A stretch of DNA of 25,807 bases from Ruminococcaceae bacterium UBA6416 (GTDB lineage Bacteria; Bacillota; Clostridia; Oscillospirales; Acutalibacteraceae). Below, piece by piece: positions 7,019 through 14,483 of the stretch. The stretch spans positions 485 through 26,291 of the forward strand of contig DJPI01000049.1 of NCBI GenBank assembly GCA_002438505.1, given 5' to 3'. The notes under the pieces are model-generated. The model had not been told where the DNA came from. It saw nothing but the letters and a program-made list of their open reading frames with translations, and searched no databases. A program made the position numbers and the translations under genes. The stretch's first letter is position 1. The number at the start of each line of letters is the position of its first letter.

Positions 7019-7252
7019 TCAGTCAAGAAGCGATTCAATAAGCTTGACCATTGCGTCAACGGAGTCAAAATTCTCCGGCTCAAGCTCGTCAATGCCGACT
7101 GTGATGTCAAATTCCGAGTTAATTTCCGCAACAAGGGAAACAATGTCAAAGGAATCAAGAACGCCATCGGTAACAAGCGCGTCCTCGTTTTCAAAATCAA
7201 TTTCCGGATGAAGGTCATTCAAGATGCTCAAAAGCGTTTCTTTAATTTTCAT
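7019..7252 (-). CDS. Acyl/aminoacyl carrier protein (DltC-like)
   Basis: This 77-residue acidic carrier protein carries the activated acyl group on a 4'-phosphopantetheine arm. The attachment site is Ser34 in DGVLDSFDIVSLV, and the helix pattern (KETLLSILNDL..., EINSEFDITVGIDEL, SVDAMVKLIESLL) is typical of DltC and related carriers of about 80 residues. ATG 7252 is preferred: AAAGGAG lies 11 nt upstream, and the upstream in-frame ATG at 7291 would place a TGCCGC/GCGGCA hairpin (7276-7290) inside the coding region. It lies between the GNAT and MBOAT genes, so the ligase should load it and the MBOAT unload it. The attached group is inferred to be an amino acid by analogy with DltC. Confidence 0.9.
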   Translation of the reverse strand: MKIKETLLSILNDLHPEIDFENEDALVTDGVLDSFDIVSLVAEINSEFDITVGIDELEPENFDSVDAMVKLIESLLD

Positions 7253-7310
7253 TTTGTCATTAACTCCTTTTGTTTTGCCGCGCTGCGGCATAATTTTTTA
7301 ATTGGATTGC

Positions 7311-8144
7311 TTAAATTTTTATATACTGCTCGCTTCTTGTTTTTTCATCAAGGAAGCCGAGCTTGCTGTAAAGCGAGAGAGCCGGAACATTTTTTTCATC
7401 CACCCAAAGCTTCACGGTTGAAACATTTCCGTCCTTTGCAAACTGAAGAACGGTTTTGAGAAGACTTTCGGCAAGGCCTTTTCTTCTGTGCTCCGGAGCG
7501 CAGGCAACGTGTTCAACGGTGGCGTTCCTCCCCCTGCGGTTCAAAGCAAGGACGCAGGCAAGGCTTCCTTTTTCGTCCGTCAGCGCAAAAAAGCGGCCGC
7601 TGTTTTGAATGAGTGTGAAGGCGCGTTTGTTCGGAAGAGGTGTGCTTTTTTCATCAAGCGCCGTTTTCCAAAGGGAAAGAACGTCATCATAATTTGCGGT
7701 TTTTGTGAGCTGATAGCCGGGCGCAAACTCCGTTTCAAACGCCCCGTTCTCAGTCTCTTTAAGCTGAAGAACAAGCCTTTTGTAAGTTTTATATTCACGA
7801 AACAATCCGTGGGAAAGGAAGGCCTTCACCGTTTCTCTGTCTCCTCTTTTTCCGCGGAACGTCACGTCCATCAGAACGGGCTTTGAAAACCTTGTTCCTT
7901 CAAAAAGCTCTTTTGCGCTTTCTCCTCTTGAATAATAGAAAGCATAGTAATAAGCCAAATAATAATCACCGTAATCACAGAGAACAAAGAGCCATTCACC
8001 GTTTTGAACGGCAAACATCCTGCCCTCAGCGGCAAGCCTGTAAATTTCATCCGGAAGCATATAGCAGTTTGAGCGGAGATTTTCACCATGTCTGAAAGCT
8101 TTAATAATTCCCGTGTGTTCATCAAACGAGTGTATTTCAGTCAT
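7311..8144 (-). CDS. GNAT-family N-acetyltransferase within the dlt-like operon
   Basis: This is a 277-residue protein. The C-terminal half (about residues 145-277) is a GNAT domain: the acetyl-CoA loop is VACAPEHRRKGLAESLL, followed by VKLWVDEKNVPALSLYSKLGF, the classic beta5/alpha4 region. The N-terminal half (NCYMLPDEIYRLAAEGRMF...) looks like a second, degenerate GNAT-like lobe. It would transfer acetyl or another acyl from CoA to an amine. ATG 8144 overlaps the stop of the ligase gene (8137-8139), so the two are translationally coupled; TTG 8150 is an alternative start. Canonical dlt operons have no such gene. It might acylate the amino group of the activated amino acid or of the carrier-bound product; the substrate is not visible from sequence. 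Confidence 0.85.
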   Translation of the reverse strand: MTEIHSFDEHTGIIKAFRHGENLRSNCYMLPDEIYRLAAEGRMFAVQNGEWLFVLCDYGDYYLAYYYAFYYSRGESAKELFEGTRFSKPVLMDVTFRGKRGDRETVKAFLSHGLFREYKTYKRLVLQLKETENGAFETEFAPGYQLTKTANYDDVLSLWKTALDEKSTPLPNKRAFTLIQNSGRFFALTDEKGSLACVLALNRRGRNATVEHVACAPEHRRKGLAESLLKTVLQFAKDGNVSTVKLWVDEKNVPALSLYSKLGFLDEKTRSEQYIKI

Positions 8145-9657
8145 TGTCAATAAACTCCTTTTTCAGCGCGATGCGGTCAATCTTCGCGTTTTTTGTCATC
8201 GGCATTGCGCTCATGTGCACAAGTCTGTTGGGGAGCATATACTTCGGAAGAATTTTTCCGGCCTCGGTGACAACCTCACGGTCGCACGGTTCTTTTGACT
8301 GATAAAAAAGAACAATCTTTTCCTCGTTTGTGTCATATATGCAGCACGCCGCGTCAACAAACTCAAGGGCATTGACGGCAATTTCAATTTCAGAAAGCTC
8401 AATCCTGTGTCCCATATGCTTAATTTGATAGTCCTTGCGCGAAACAAAGTAAAGATTTCCGTCCTCGCCGTATTTTGCAAGATCTCCCGTGCGATAGATA
8501 AGCTCGGGATAGAAAGGATTGCAGGGATTCTGGCAAAACGCCTCGGCCGTTTTCTTGGCGTTGTTGTAATAGCCGAGGGCAAGGGACGTTCCCCTGACGC
8601 AGATTTCACCCTTGACGCCGGGTTCTTCAATGAGCGTGTCGCCGTCAAGAAGAAGAATATCCGTGTTTTTGAACGGAACGCCGATGGGCAGCGCGTCCTC
8701 GTTTTTGAACGGTCTGTCAACCTTATAGAAAAGGCAGTTGCAGGTGATTTCCGTTGGGCCGTAAAGATTGACAAAGTGAACCTCAGGGAGCTTTTCGCGC
8801 CAGTAATTGAGAACCTTGTTCGGCATAACCTCACCGGAGAACATGACCGTTCTCAAAGACAGGGGAACCTTTTTTTCAAAAGCGTTGAGGTTTTCAATAA
8901 TGCGCAGCGCCGAGGTTGCCCAGATGATTGTGTTGATTTTTCTTTCTTCAATGCAGTCAATGAGCTTTCCGGGGAAGGAAAAGAACAGCTTCGGAATGAC
9001 GTGCATGCTTGCGCCGTTGCGCAGCGTGGAATAGATATCCTTAACGGAAACGTCAAAATCAAACGGCGCCTGATTGCCGAAAACACAGGTTGAATCAAAA
9101 GAGAAGGTTTCCGCAAAATTTTCAATCAGGTCAACAACCGAGCGGTGACAAACAAGAACGCCCTTGGGAACACCCGTTGAGCCCGAGGTGAAAATTGCAT
9201 AAAGCGGGTCGGTGTCAATGGCACGGCGGCGCCGTTTTTGAATTTCCGCCTCATTCGCCGGAAAAGAAACAGCCTCCTCAAAAAGCAGCCTTTCACCGGA
9301 GAAGCCGATTTCATCAAGCATTTTGTTGTCTTTTTGAAAAATTATTGCACATTTCGGGTTGAGCGTTTCAAAAATGAGCTTGACCCTCTGCGCCGGAAGA
9401 GAGCGGTCAACGGGAACATAGAAGTTTCCGCTCATCACCGTTCCCATAAAGGAAACAAGGCTTTCAATGTTCCTGTCAATGAAAACAACAACGGCTCCTT
9501 TGGTTTGGACACCCTTTGAAATCAGCGCAGACGCAACGCAAACGGCGTTTTTATAAAGTTCGGAATAGGTAATCTCCTTTTTGCTGTCTGAAAAAACAAC
9601 CTTTTGCGGATAAAGCGAAACGCTGTTTTCAAGGTAATCAAGAATATTGGTAATCAT
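8137..9657 (-). CDS. Adenylate-forming ligase, DltA-like (amino acid--carrier protein ligase)
   Basis: This 506-residue ANL-superfamily enzyme activates a carboxylate with ATP and loads it on the carrier protein encoded two genes downstream. Motifs in order: TSGSTGVPKG (157-166), FDFDVSV (199-205), YGPTE (299-303), YRTGD (388-392), GHRIE (416-420) and NAKIDR (490-495, catalytic Lys492). Length and motif spacing match DltA of about 504 residues. Asp202 fits the Asp that binds the substrate amino group in DltA. The Cys that helps select D-alanine there (FCGE) aligns with Ser274 in FSGE, so the substrate may differ from D-Ala. ATG 9657 is first in the operon. GGGAG lies an unusual 14 nt upstream, with a 12-bp palindrome between. 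A promoter sits at 9735-9764. Confidence 0.88.
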   Translation of the reverse strand: MITNILDYLENSVSLYPQKVVFSDSKKEITYSELYKNAVCVASALISKGVQTKGAVVVFIDRNIESLVSFMGTVMSGNFYVPVDRSLPAQRVKLIFETLNPKCAIIFQKDNKMLDEIGFSGERLLFEEAVSFPANEAEIQKRRRRAIDTDPLYAIFTSGSTGVPKGVLVCHRSVVDLIENFAETFSFDSTCVFGNQAPFDFDVSVKDIYSTLRNGASMHVIPKLFFSFPGKLIDCIEERKINTIIWATSALRIIENLNAFEKKVPLSLRTVMFSGEVMPNKVLNYWREKLPEVHFVNLYGPTEITCNCLFYKVDRPFKNEDALPIGVPFKNTDILLLDGDTLIEEPGVKGEICVRGTSLALGYYNNAKKTAEAFCQNPCNPFYPELIYRTGDLAKYGEDGNLYFVSRKDYQIKHMGHRIELSEIEIAVNALEFVDAACCIYDTNEEKIVLFYQSKEPCDREVVTEAGKILPKYMLPNRLVHMSAMPMTKNAKIDRIALKKEFIDND

Positions 9658-9734
9658 AATGAAGCTTCATACTCCCATTCAATCAACGGTTACTTTTTTG
9701 CACCGCCGGAAAAACGGCGCACATAAGCAGAGTA

Positions 9735-9764
9735 ATTATAGTATATTTTACCCCTTTAAGTCAA
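9735..9764 (-). promoter_or_regulatory. Promoter of the dlt-like operon
   Basis: On the minus strand, -35 TTGACT (9759-9764) and -10 TATAAT (9735-9740) have an 18-nt spacer, about 80 bases before the ligase start. The leader holds a short CGCCG/CGGCG hairpin (9704-9719). No terminator was seen between the symporter stop (9782) and this promoter, so readthrough from upstream is possible. Confidence 0.82.
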
Positions 9765-9781
9765 CAGAAAATACAATTTAA

Positions 9782-11353
9782 TTATAATTTGCTTTCCTGT
9801 CCGGCGTTTTGCGCTGCGCCGCCAAGCCACATCTCTTCAAACTTGACGCCGGAGAGGTTTTCAAGCATTGCCTTTTCCCCGTCCGTCAGCTCAACATAGC
9901 CGTGTTCGTGTTTAAAAGCAATCTTCTCTCGAATGAACGCGTGCTTTTCGCGTGTGAGGTTATAGGTGCAGATAACAAGAAATGCCATGACAAGGAAACA
10001 GACCGGAACAATCGTATAGCAAACCGAAACGCCGAACACCGCACGCGGACTTTGGGCATTTCCCGGCAAGTCCGTGTTATAACCGAACGCGGAAAGAATG
10101 CTTCCGACTCCGAGCGCCGCAAAGCCGCTGACAAATTTTTTGACAAAGGTTGAAAATGTTGAAATGACGCCCTCTCTGCGCTGACCGGTGAGCATTTCGT
10201 CAACATCGGTAACATCAGGAAGAATGTTGCTTTGAACGCTCGCCATTCCGGCAAGACCGAGACCGTAGAAAAACTCAACAATGAAGATTATTGCCGGGTT
10301 TCCGAGCGATTTTGTGCACCACGCAAGCAAAAGCGCGCCGGCCGCAACCGGAACGAACACCCTCGCCGGGAGCTGCTTGCTCTTTTTGATTGAAAGGAAA
10401 TAGGCCGGAAGGAAGCCTGCGGCCTCGCCGATTCCGCTGACGAGCACCAGCATTGAATAGCTCTTCTGCTGGTCAATGACAGCCTTGAGATAATAATAAA
10501 AGCACTGAGAGGAAAAGGCAGACGCAAGAAGGATGAAAAAGCCAAAAATGAAATACTTCCTGAAAACGCGGTTTTTAATCACCCATTTATACTGATAAAC
10601 AAAGGAATGAAAATCAAACGGTTCATTGACCTGGTTTTCAGAGCTTTCCTCCTTTGTTGTTTTGAATGTAATGAGAAGCGGAAGTGATGTCCAAAGGCTC
10701 AGAACAATGCCCATTATCAAAAAGCGGCTTCTATGCTCGGGAGAGAAGGTCGGCGTGTTGAAAATTCCGTCAATTCCGCCGAGGATCATTGCCGCAATGG
10801 CGAACGAGGAATAGCTTGCAACCGCGTCAAGAATGGTTTTGACCGCGTTGAACTGCGTCCTCAGGTTGTATGTCGGCGCAATCAAAGGAAGCATCGCCGT
10901 GTGCGGAACGGTGATGAAGGTTGCAACCGTTTTATAAAGCATATAGGCAAAAATGTACCACCACATTGTTTTTGTTGAGTTTCCGGAGGCGGAAATTCCA
11001 AACGAATTCCACATCAAAAAGTACGCAATAACGGCCGGAATGACGCCCCAGCGCAGATATGGCCGGTGGCGGCCGAGCTTGTTGCGCGTTCTGTCCGTGA
11101 TTATTCCCATGAGCGGATCCGTAATGGCGTCGCAAATGCAGGAAAACATTGCAACCATGCCGTATTGAACGTGAGAAAGCTTTTCAACGTCCGTCAAAAA
11201 CGGCATCAGATAGGTCGAGATTACATACATTCCGCCGCCGGTGAAAAAGATTGCGGAGTTATAGCCGAGCATCGGCGCAAGCTTTGTTCCCTCCTCAACG
11301 CCAATGAGTCTTTTGAGCGAGGAGAGCAGACTTTTTTTCTTCACGTTTTTCAT
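9782..11353 (-). CDS. GPH-family (glycoside/cation symporter) MFS transporter
   Basis: This 523-residue membrane protein has about twelve hydrophobic segments. MLGYNSAIFFTGGGMYVISTYLMPFLTDV opens the membrane part. DAITDPLMGIITDRTRNKLGRHRPYLRWG is the diagnostic GPH/MelB-like loop after TM2, with the Asp pair of the cation site. The later loop LPDVTDVDEMLTGQRREG is equally typical. Members move sugars or glycosides with H+ or Na+; the substrate cannot be told from sequence. I chose ATG 11353: AAAGGAG lies 10 nt upstream, and the longer in-frame reading would overlap the preceding gene by over 100 bases. It starts 7 bases after the stop of the C39-like gene, so the two form an operon. Confidence 0.9.
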   Translation of the reverse strand: MKNVKKKSLLSSLKRLIGVEEGTKLAPMLGYNSAIFFTGGGMYVISTYLMPFLTDVEKLSHVQYGMVAMFSCICDAITDPLMGIITDRTRNKLGRHRPYLRWGVIPAVIAYFLMWNSFGISASGNSTKTMWWYIFAYMLYKTVATFITVPHTAMLPLIAPTYNLRTQFNAVKTILDAVASYSSFAIAAMILGGIDGIFNTPTFSPEHRSRFLIMGIVLSLWTSLPLLITFKTTKEESSENQVNEPFDFHSFVYQYKWVIKNRVFRKYFIFGFFILLASAFSSQCFYYYLKAVIDQQKSYSMLVLVSGIGEAAGFLPAYFLSIKKSKQLPARVFVPVAAGALLLAWCTKSLGNPAIIFIVEFFYGLGLAGMASVQSNILPDVTDVDEMLTGQRREGVISTFSTFVKKFVSGFAALGVGSILSAFGYNTDLPGNAQSPRAVFGVSVCYTIVPVCFLVMAFLVICTYNLTREKHAFIREKIAFKHEHGYVELTDGEKAMLENLSGVKFEEMWLGGAAQNAGQESKL

Positions 11354-11360
11354 TGTTTGT

Positions 11361-11906
11361 TTACTCCTTTGCGTCCTTTTCAAAAAGGTAGCCCTTGATA
11401 AAGAGCTTTTTGCTCGTGACATCATGACGGCTGTTGACCGGGACGGGTTCTGTTCTTTTGTTGGACTTGTTGAAAACAACAATTTTTCCATCGATATATT
11501 TCACCATGACGGTGTGAAGAGATGAAAAAACGCGCCTGTGATTCCAAAAGGAAAGAATTCCGCATTGGCAATGGGGCAGTTCATTAAAGAATGTGTTGTA
11601 ATCCCACGTTGAGCGGTAATCAATGTTCCGCGCGTCAAAAAACTTTCCAAGTGCGCAGACATCCGAGCCAAAAAAGCCCATCATTATGCTTGACTTTGGA
11701 TACATCTCATAGCAGACGCGCGGAAGGCTTGTTTTCACCCCAAGGTCGCGCGCGGCGTTATAGACGGCAATCATCTCGCAGCCGCACCAGCCGACCGAAT
11801 AAAGCCCGTATTTGAGCTTTGAAAGCTCTCCCGCGTCCTGCCCGTTGAGATAATCGTCCGGCAGATTGATAAGTACGTTATGATAAAAATTCCTTTTTTC
11901 AAGCAT
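11361..11906 (-). CDS. C39-like papain-fold cysteine peptidase homologue
   Basis: This is a 181-residue protein with no signal peptide or obvious membrane segment. GWCGCEMIAVYNAARDLG around residues 39-56 resembles the active-site helix of C39-like peptidases (Cys41 as likely nucleophile). SSLHTVMVKYIDGKIVVFNKSNK around 128-150 resembles the His strand (His131) with Asn146 in the place of the third residue. It could hydrolyse a peptide or act on a small acyl substrate; activity is inferred only from these motifs. ATG 11906 with GGGAG 7 nt upstream is preferred over GTG 11936. It is the first gene of a two-gene operon with a GPH symporter, behind a strong promoter at 11942-11970. Confidence 0.68.
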   Translation of the reverse strand: MLEKRNFYHNVLINLPDDYLNGQDAGELSKLKYGLYSVGWCGCEMIAVYNAARDLGVKTSLPRVCYEMYPKSSIMMGFFGSDVCALGKFFDARNIDYRSTWDYNTFFNELPHCQCGILSFWNHRRVFSSLHTVMVKYIDGKIVVFNKSNKRTEPVPVNSRHDVTSKKLFIKGYLFEKDAKE

Positions 11907-11941
11907 TGCTCTTCTCCCTTTCAGCTTTTTATACACTTCTA

Positions 11942-11970
11942 ATTATAGAATAAACGGCCGCGATAGTCAA
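11942..11970 (-). promoter_or_regulatory. Promoter of the C39-like/symporter operon
   Basis: On the minus strand, -35 TTGACT (11965-11970) and -10 TATAAT (11942-11947) have a 17-nt spacer. It diverges from the promoter at 12024-12052. Confidence 0.88.
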
Positions 11971-12023
11971 CTGCAGCAGGCCAAAAGCCGAAAAGCAGAC
12001 GAATTTAACTCTTATTAAATAAT

Positions 12024-12052
12024 TTGACAAACATCGGTAATATGTGTATAAT
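12024..12052 (+). promoter_or_regulatory. Consensus promoter of the beta-propeller-like gene
   Basis: TTGACA (12024-12029) and TATAAT (12047-12052) are separated by 17 nt, a full consensus match. It is divergent from the 11942-11970 promoter, with about 53 bases between the two -35 hexamers. The region between holds no clear operator. Confidence 0.92.
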
Positions 12053-12086
12053 CTTTTTGAAAATCAAAACAAAAGGAGAAAACACT

Positions 12087-13631
12087 ATGTCCGCATTTTT
12101 TTCAGGCGTTTTTCTGAAGATCATCTCTGCGCTTTCCGCGTTTTTGATGTTCTTTCTCAGTCCCGGCGGAGCAATCCGTCAGCCGCTTGTCTCGCGCTTC
12201 TGTCCGGCGTATTACGGAGAAGCGGTAAAAGCTAACGTCCTTTCGGACGTCAATGTTCCGCAGCACCCCCTGCTTGCAACCGAGGGCGTTAACGGAATGC
12301 ACGGAAATTCCTATAACACCGGCTCTTACTCCTATCCCGGACCGCTCGGCATTGACCCCGTTGTCAAATCGAAATCCATGAATGTTTTCGGCGGCCTTGT
12401 TGCAACGCTTATGTTTGACAGCAAGGGCAGAATCATGTGCATCAGCGGAAATGTTGTTGGCTTCCGTCTGCTTCTTCTTGACGCGGATACGCTTGAAATT
12501 CTTGCGGAAACAAGGCTTCCGCAGCGCGCTTCAACAAGGGAGTTTTTCAAAACACTCAACTTTGACGTCATTTCAAACGACACCTCCGGCGGCGCATACT
12601 GCCACCTTCTCAAGGGCGACAGACCGATTATCGGAAACTCGGACAATGTTGTTCAAATTTTCCGCGTTGATGAAACGGACGGAAAATGCAAGTGGGTCGT
12701 TGAGGAAGAATATGACCTCATGCCGTACCTCCCCTCCGGCTCCTTCATCACGGACGCCGTTCCCGATTATGACGGAAACATCTGGTTCGTCACACGCCCG
12801 GGCGAGGTTGGAATCATTGACAAGGACACAAAGGAAGTCCGCATGACAAAGCTCCAAAACGAGGAAATTCAAAACAGCTTTGCCGTTGCCGAGGACGGAA
12901 TGTATATTGTTTCAGACACGGCAATGTATCGCTTTGACCTTGACGAAAACAAAATGCCGCGCTATACCTGGCGGACGGAATATGACCGCGGAACGGTTCT
13001 CAAGCCCGGCGCAATCAATCAGGGCAGCGGAACAACTCCAACCCTCCTTGACGTTCCCTGCTCAAACGGCAGCGTGAGAAAGCTTTGCGCAATCACGGAC
13101 AACGCAGACAAAAGGGTCAATGTTGTGGTTTATGACAGAATCACGGGTGAGGCGATTGTTACCCAGCCCGTTTTTGACGAGGGATACTCGGTCAGCGAAA
13201 ACAGCCTCATTGCCCACGGACGCTCATTCATTGTTGAAAACAATTACACGGAAACCGGCTCCGGCTTTCTTGAAAGGAATCCAACAAGCTATCCCGGTGT
13301 GACAAGAATTGACATGAACGCCGACTGCACCGGCTGCGAGGTTGTTTGGGAGAGCCGTGAAGCCTCCTGCACCGTTGTTCCAAAGCTTTCAACAAAAAGC
13401 GGCCTTGTTTATCTTTACACAAGAGAGCAGAACAAGGATATTCCGAAAAGCGCCGTTGCGTGGTACTTCACCGCGATTGACTTTGAAACCGGAGAAACCG
13501 TTTACAAGGTCTTTACCGGAACGGGCAGGAATTGGAACAACAGCTACGGACCCATCACAATAGGCCCGAACGGAACGGCCTATGTCGGCGTGTTCAACGG
13601 ACTTATCTCAATTTCAGACAAGACAAAATAA
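12087..13631 (+). CDS. Secreted/membrane-anchored beta-propeller-like protein
   Basis: This 514-residue protein has an N-terminal signal or anchor (FLKIISALSAFLMFFLSPGGA, about residues 10-30). The rest is rich in short beta-strand repeats with turns such as DSKGRIM, DYDGNIWFV, AEDGMYIVS, GPNGTAYVG and TNDNAD-like TDNADKRVNVVVYDR. This fits a six- to seven-bladed propeller of the PQQ/YVTN type acting outside the membrane. The GSGTTPTLL...AITDNAD block recurs, as I remember it, in a family of uncharacterised bacterial propellers. ATG 12087 with AAAAGGAG 8 nt upstream is the start; longer in-frame readings run into the promoter. It is monocistronic and ends in a strong terminator. The ligand or enzymatic role is unknown. 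Confidence 0.8.
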   Translation: MSAFFSGVFLKIISALSAFLMFFLSPGGAIRQPLVSRFCPAYYGEAVKANVLSDVNVPQHPLLATEGVNGMHGNSYNTGSYSYPGPLGIDPVVKSKSMNVFGGLVATLMFDSKGRIMCISGNVVGFRLLLLDADTLEILAETRLPQRASTREFFKTLNFDVISNDTSGGAYCHLLKGDRPIIGNSDNVVQIFRVDETDGKCKWVVEEEYDLMPYLPSGSFITDAVPDYDGNIWFVTRPGEVGIIDKDTKEVRMTKLQNEEIQNSFAVAEDGMYIVSDTAMYRFDLDENKMPRYTWRTEYDRGTVLKPGAINQGSGTTPTLLDVPCSNGSVRKLCAITDNADKRVNVVVYDRITGEAIVTQPVFDEGYSVSENSLIAHGRSFIVENNYTETGSGFLERNPTSYPGVTRIDMNADCTGCEVVWESREASCTVVPKLSTKSGLVYLYTREQNKDIPKSAVAWYFTAIDFETGETVYKVFTGTGRNWNNSYGPITIGPNGTAYVGVFNGLISISDKTK

Positions 13632-13688
13632 ACAAAAATAAAAATTCTCCGATTCGTTTGAACCGGAGTTGATGAAAAACCATTTCTC

Positions 13689-13722
13689 AATACTGCGCAG
13701 TTTTTTTGCGCAGTATTTTTTT
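13689..13722 (+). terminator. Strong intrinsic terminator after the propeller gene
   Basis: AATACTGCGC (13689-13698) and GCGCAGTATT (13708-13717) form a perfect 10-bp stem with a 9-nt loop, followed by seven T. A second, weaker hairpin (CTCCG...CGGAG, about 13648-13669) precedes it without a T run. Confidence 0.92.
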
Positions 13723-13770
13723 CTTTTATTTTTTCTTTTTTCTTTTTTTCTTTTCTTTTTCTTTTCTTTT
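13716..13770 (+). repeat. Pyrimidine (T/C) tract
   Basis: More than 50 bases consist almost only of T with scattered C and a few A. They run on from the terminator T tail and are far longer than termination needs. This is a low-complexity tract between two converging genes. Confidence 0.9.
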
Positions 13771-13776
13771 ATTTAT

Positions 13777-13872
13777 TCAGTCTAATATCTATCAGTACTT
13801 TATTATTCAGTACTTAATATTCAGTATTTAATTAAGGCCGGTTTTCAGTGTTCTGATTTTCAGTCTACTGGT
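13777..13872 (+). repeat. Array of degenerate ~15-nt repeats beginning TCAGT
   Basis: CAGT occurs at 13778, 13793, 13808, 13822, 13846 and 13861, each preceded by T, giving spacings of 15, 15, 14, 24 and 15. A degenerate TCGGGTTACT unit follows at about 13875. The remainder of each unit is AT-rich and variable. The array fills the spacer between the propeller terminator and the end of spoVAE. Confidence 0.7.
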
Positions 13873-13914
13873 TTTCGGGTTACTGCTCCGGCGGACGGAA
13901 AACAGCCGAATTTC

Positions 13915-14286
13915 CTATTTTTCCTTCGGCTTTGCAAAAAGTGAAACAACAAGGCCGGACATGACCGCCGCCATGATTCCGACGCTCGCCGAGGAAAGCG
14001 GCCCGTCAAGAACACCGAGCAGGCCTTTTTCGGCAACGGCTTGCTTTGTTCCTTTTGCAAGGTTATAGCCAAAACCGGTCAGCGGAAGCGTTGCACCGGC
14101 TCCGCCCCATTTTGCAAGCGGCTCATAAAGCCCCACGGCGCCGAGAACAACGCCGCAGACAACAAACAAAACAAGAATTTTTCCGGGCGTGAGCTTTGTC
14201 AGGTCAATGAGAAGCTGACCGGCAACGCAGATGAGTCCGCCAACAAGAAACGCCTTGCAAAGCTCAAGAAACATCTCCACCGTCAC
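13915..14286 (-). CDS. spoVAE: Stage V sporulation protein AE (SpoVAE, AEb-type)
   Basis: This 123-residue membrane protein of the SpoVA channel complex moves Ca-dipicolinic acid across the spore inner membrane during sporulation and germination. Visible features are FLVGGLICVAGQLLID at the N-terminus, the GAGATLPLTGFGYNLAKG loop in the middle and the GLLGVLDGPLSSASVGIMAAV segment, all typical of SpoVAE(b) of about 116-125 residues. It starts with GTG at 14286, overlapping the stop of the upstream small ORF (GTGA). It is the last gene of the spoVA cluster. No clear terminator follows before the repeat array. Confidence 0.94.
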   Translation of the reverse strand: MTVEMFLELCKAFLVGGLICVAGQLLIDLTKLTPGKILVLFVVCGVVLGAVGLYEPLAKWGGAGATLPLTGFGYNLAKGTKQAVAEKGLLGVLDGPLSSASVGIMAAVMSGLVVSLFAKPKEK

Positions 14287-14468
14287 ATCACCGCCTTAAT
14301 TTTTGAGATACACTTTTTGACGCATTTTTTGTTGTCCGTAAGACAGCAGGCCGCTGCACCGAGCAAGGCGAGAGCAAGCATTACGGCGAGCACCTTTTTC
14401 AAAACGCAGAGACATTTGTTGAGCTTCATCAGACACATGAAAAATTTTACGCAGGAAAGAGCTTTCAT
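14283..14468 (-). CDS. Small Cys-rich membrane protein between spoVAD and spoVAE (unrecognised)
   Basis: ATG 14468 opens a 61-codon frame with AAAGGGGGT about 9 nt upstream and TGA at 14283-14285 overlapping the spoVAE start (GTGA coupling). It begins 15 bases after the spoVAD stop. The protein is basic. It has eight cysteines (about positions 6, 12, 19, 21, 41, 42, 49, 53) and one hydrophobic segment (VLAVMLALALLGAAACC, about 26-42), and ends in a Lys-rich tail. Known spoVA operons, as far as I recall, pass directly from spoVAD to spoVAE. The tight spacing, good RBS and coupling argue for a translated gene that would be made in the forespore. A function in channel assembly, thiol/metal binding or simple coupling is speculation. 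Confidence 0.68.
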   Translation of the reverse strand: MKALSCVKFFMCLMKLNKCLCVLKKVLAVMLALALLGAAACCLTDNKKCVKKCISKIKAVM

Positions 14469-14483
14469 TTTCTTTTACCCCCT

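Noticed and set aside
9659..9670. 12-bp perfect palindrome ATGAAGCTTCAT before the ligase start
   Set aside because: It is short, contains one restriction-type hexamer and could be chance; noted only because it separates a distant GGGAG from the ATG.
11354..11491. 46-residue N-terminal extension of the GPH symporter
   Set aside because: It overlaps the C39-like gene in another frame and is basic and low-quality sequence; ATG 11353 has AAAGGAG.
12024..12086. In-frame N-terminal extension of the beta-propeller gene
   Set aside because: It would begin at the TTG of the -35 hexamer and pass through the promoter; ATG 12087 has a proper RBS.
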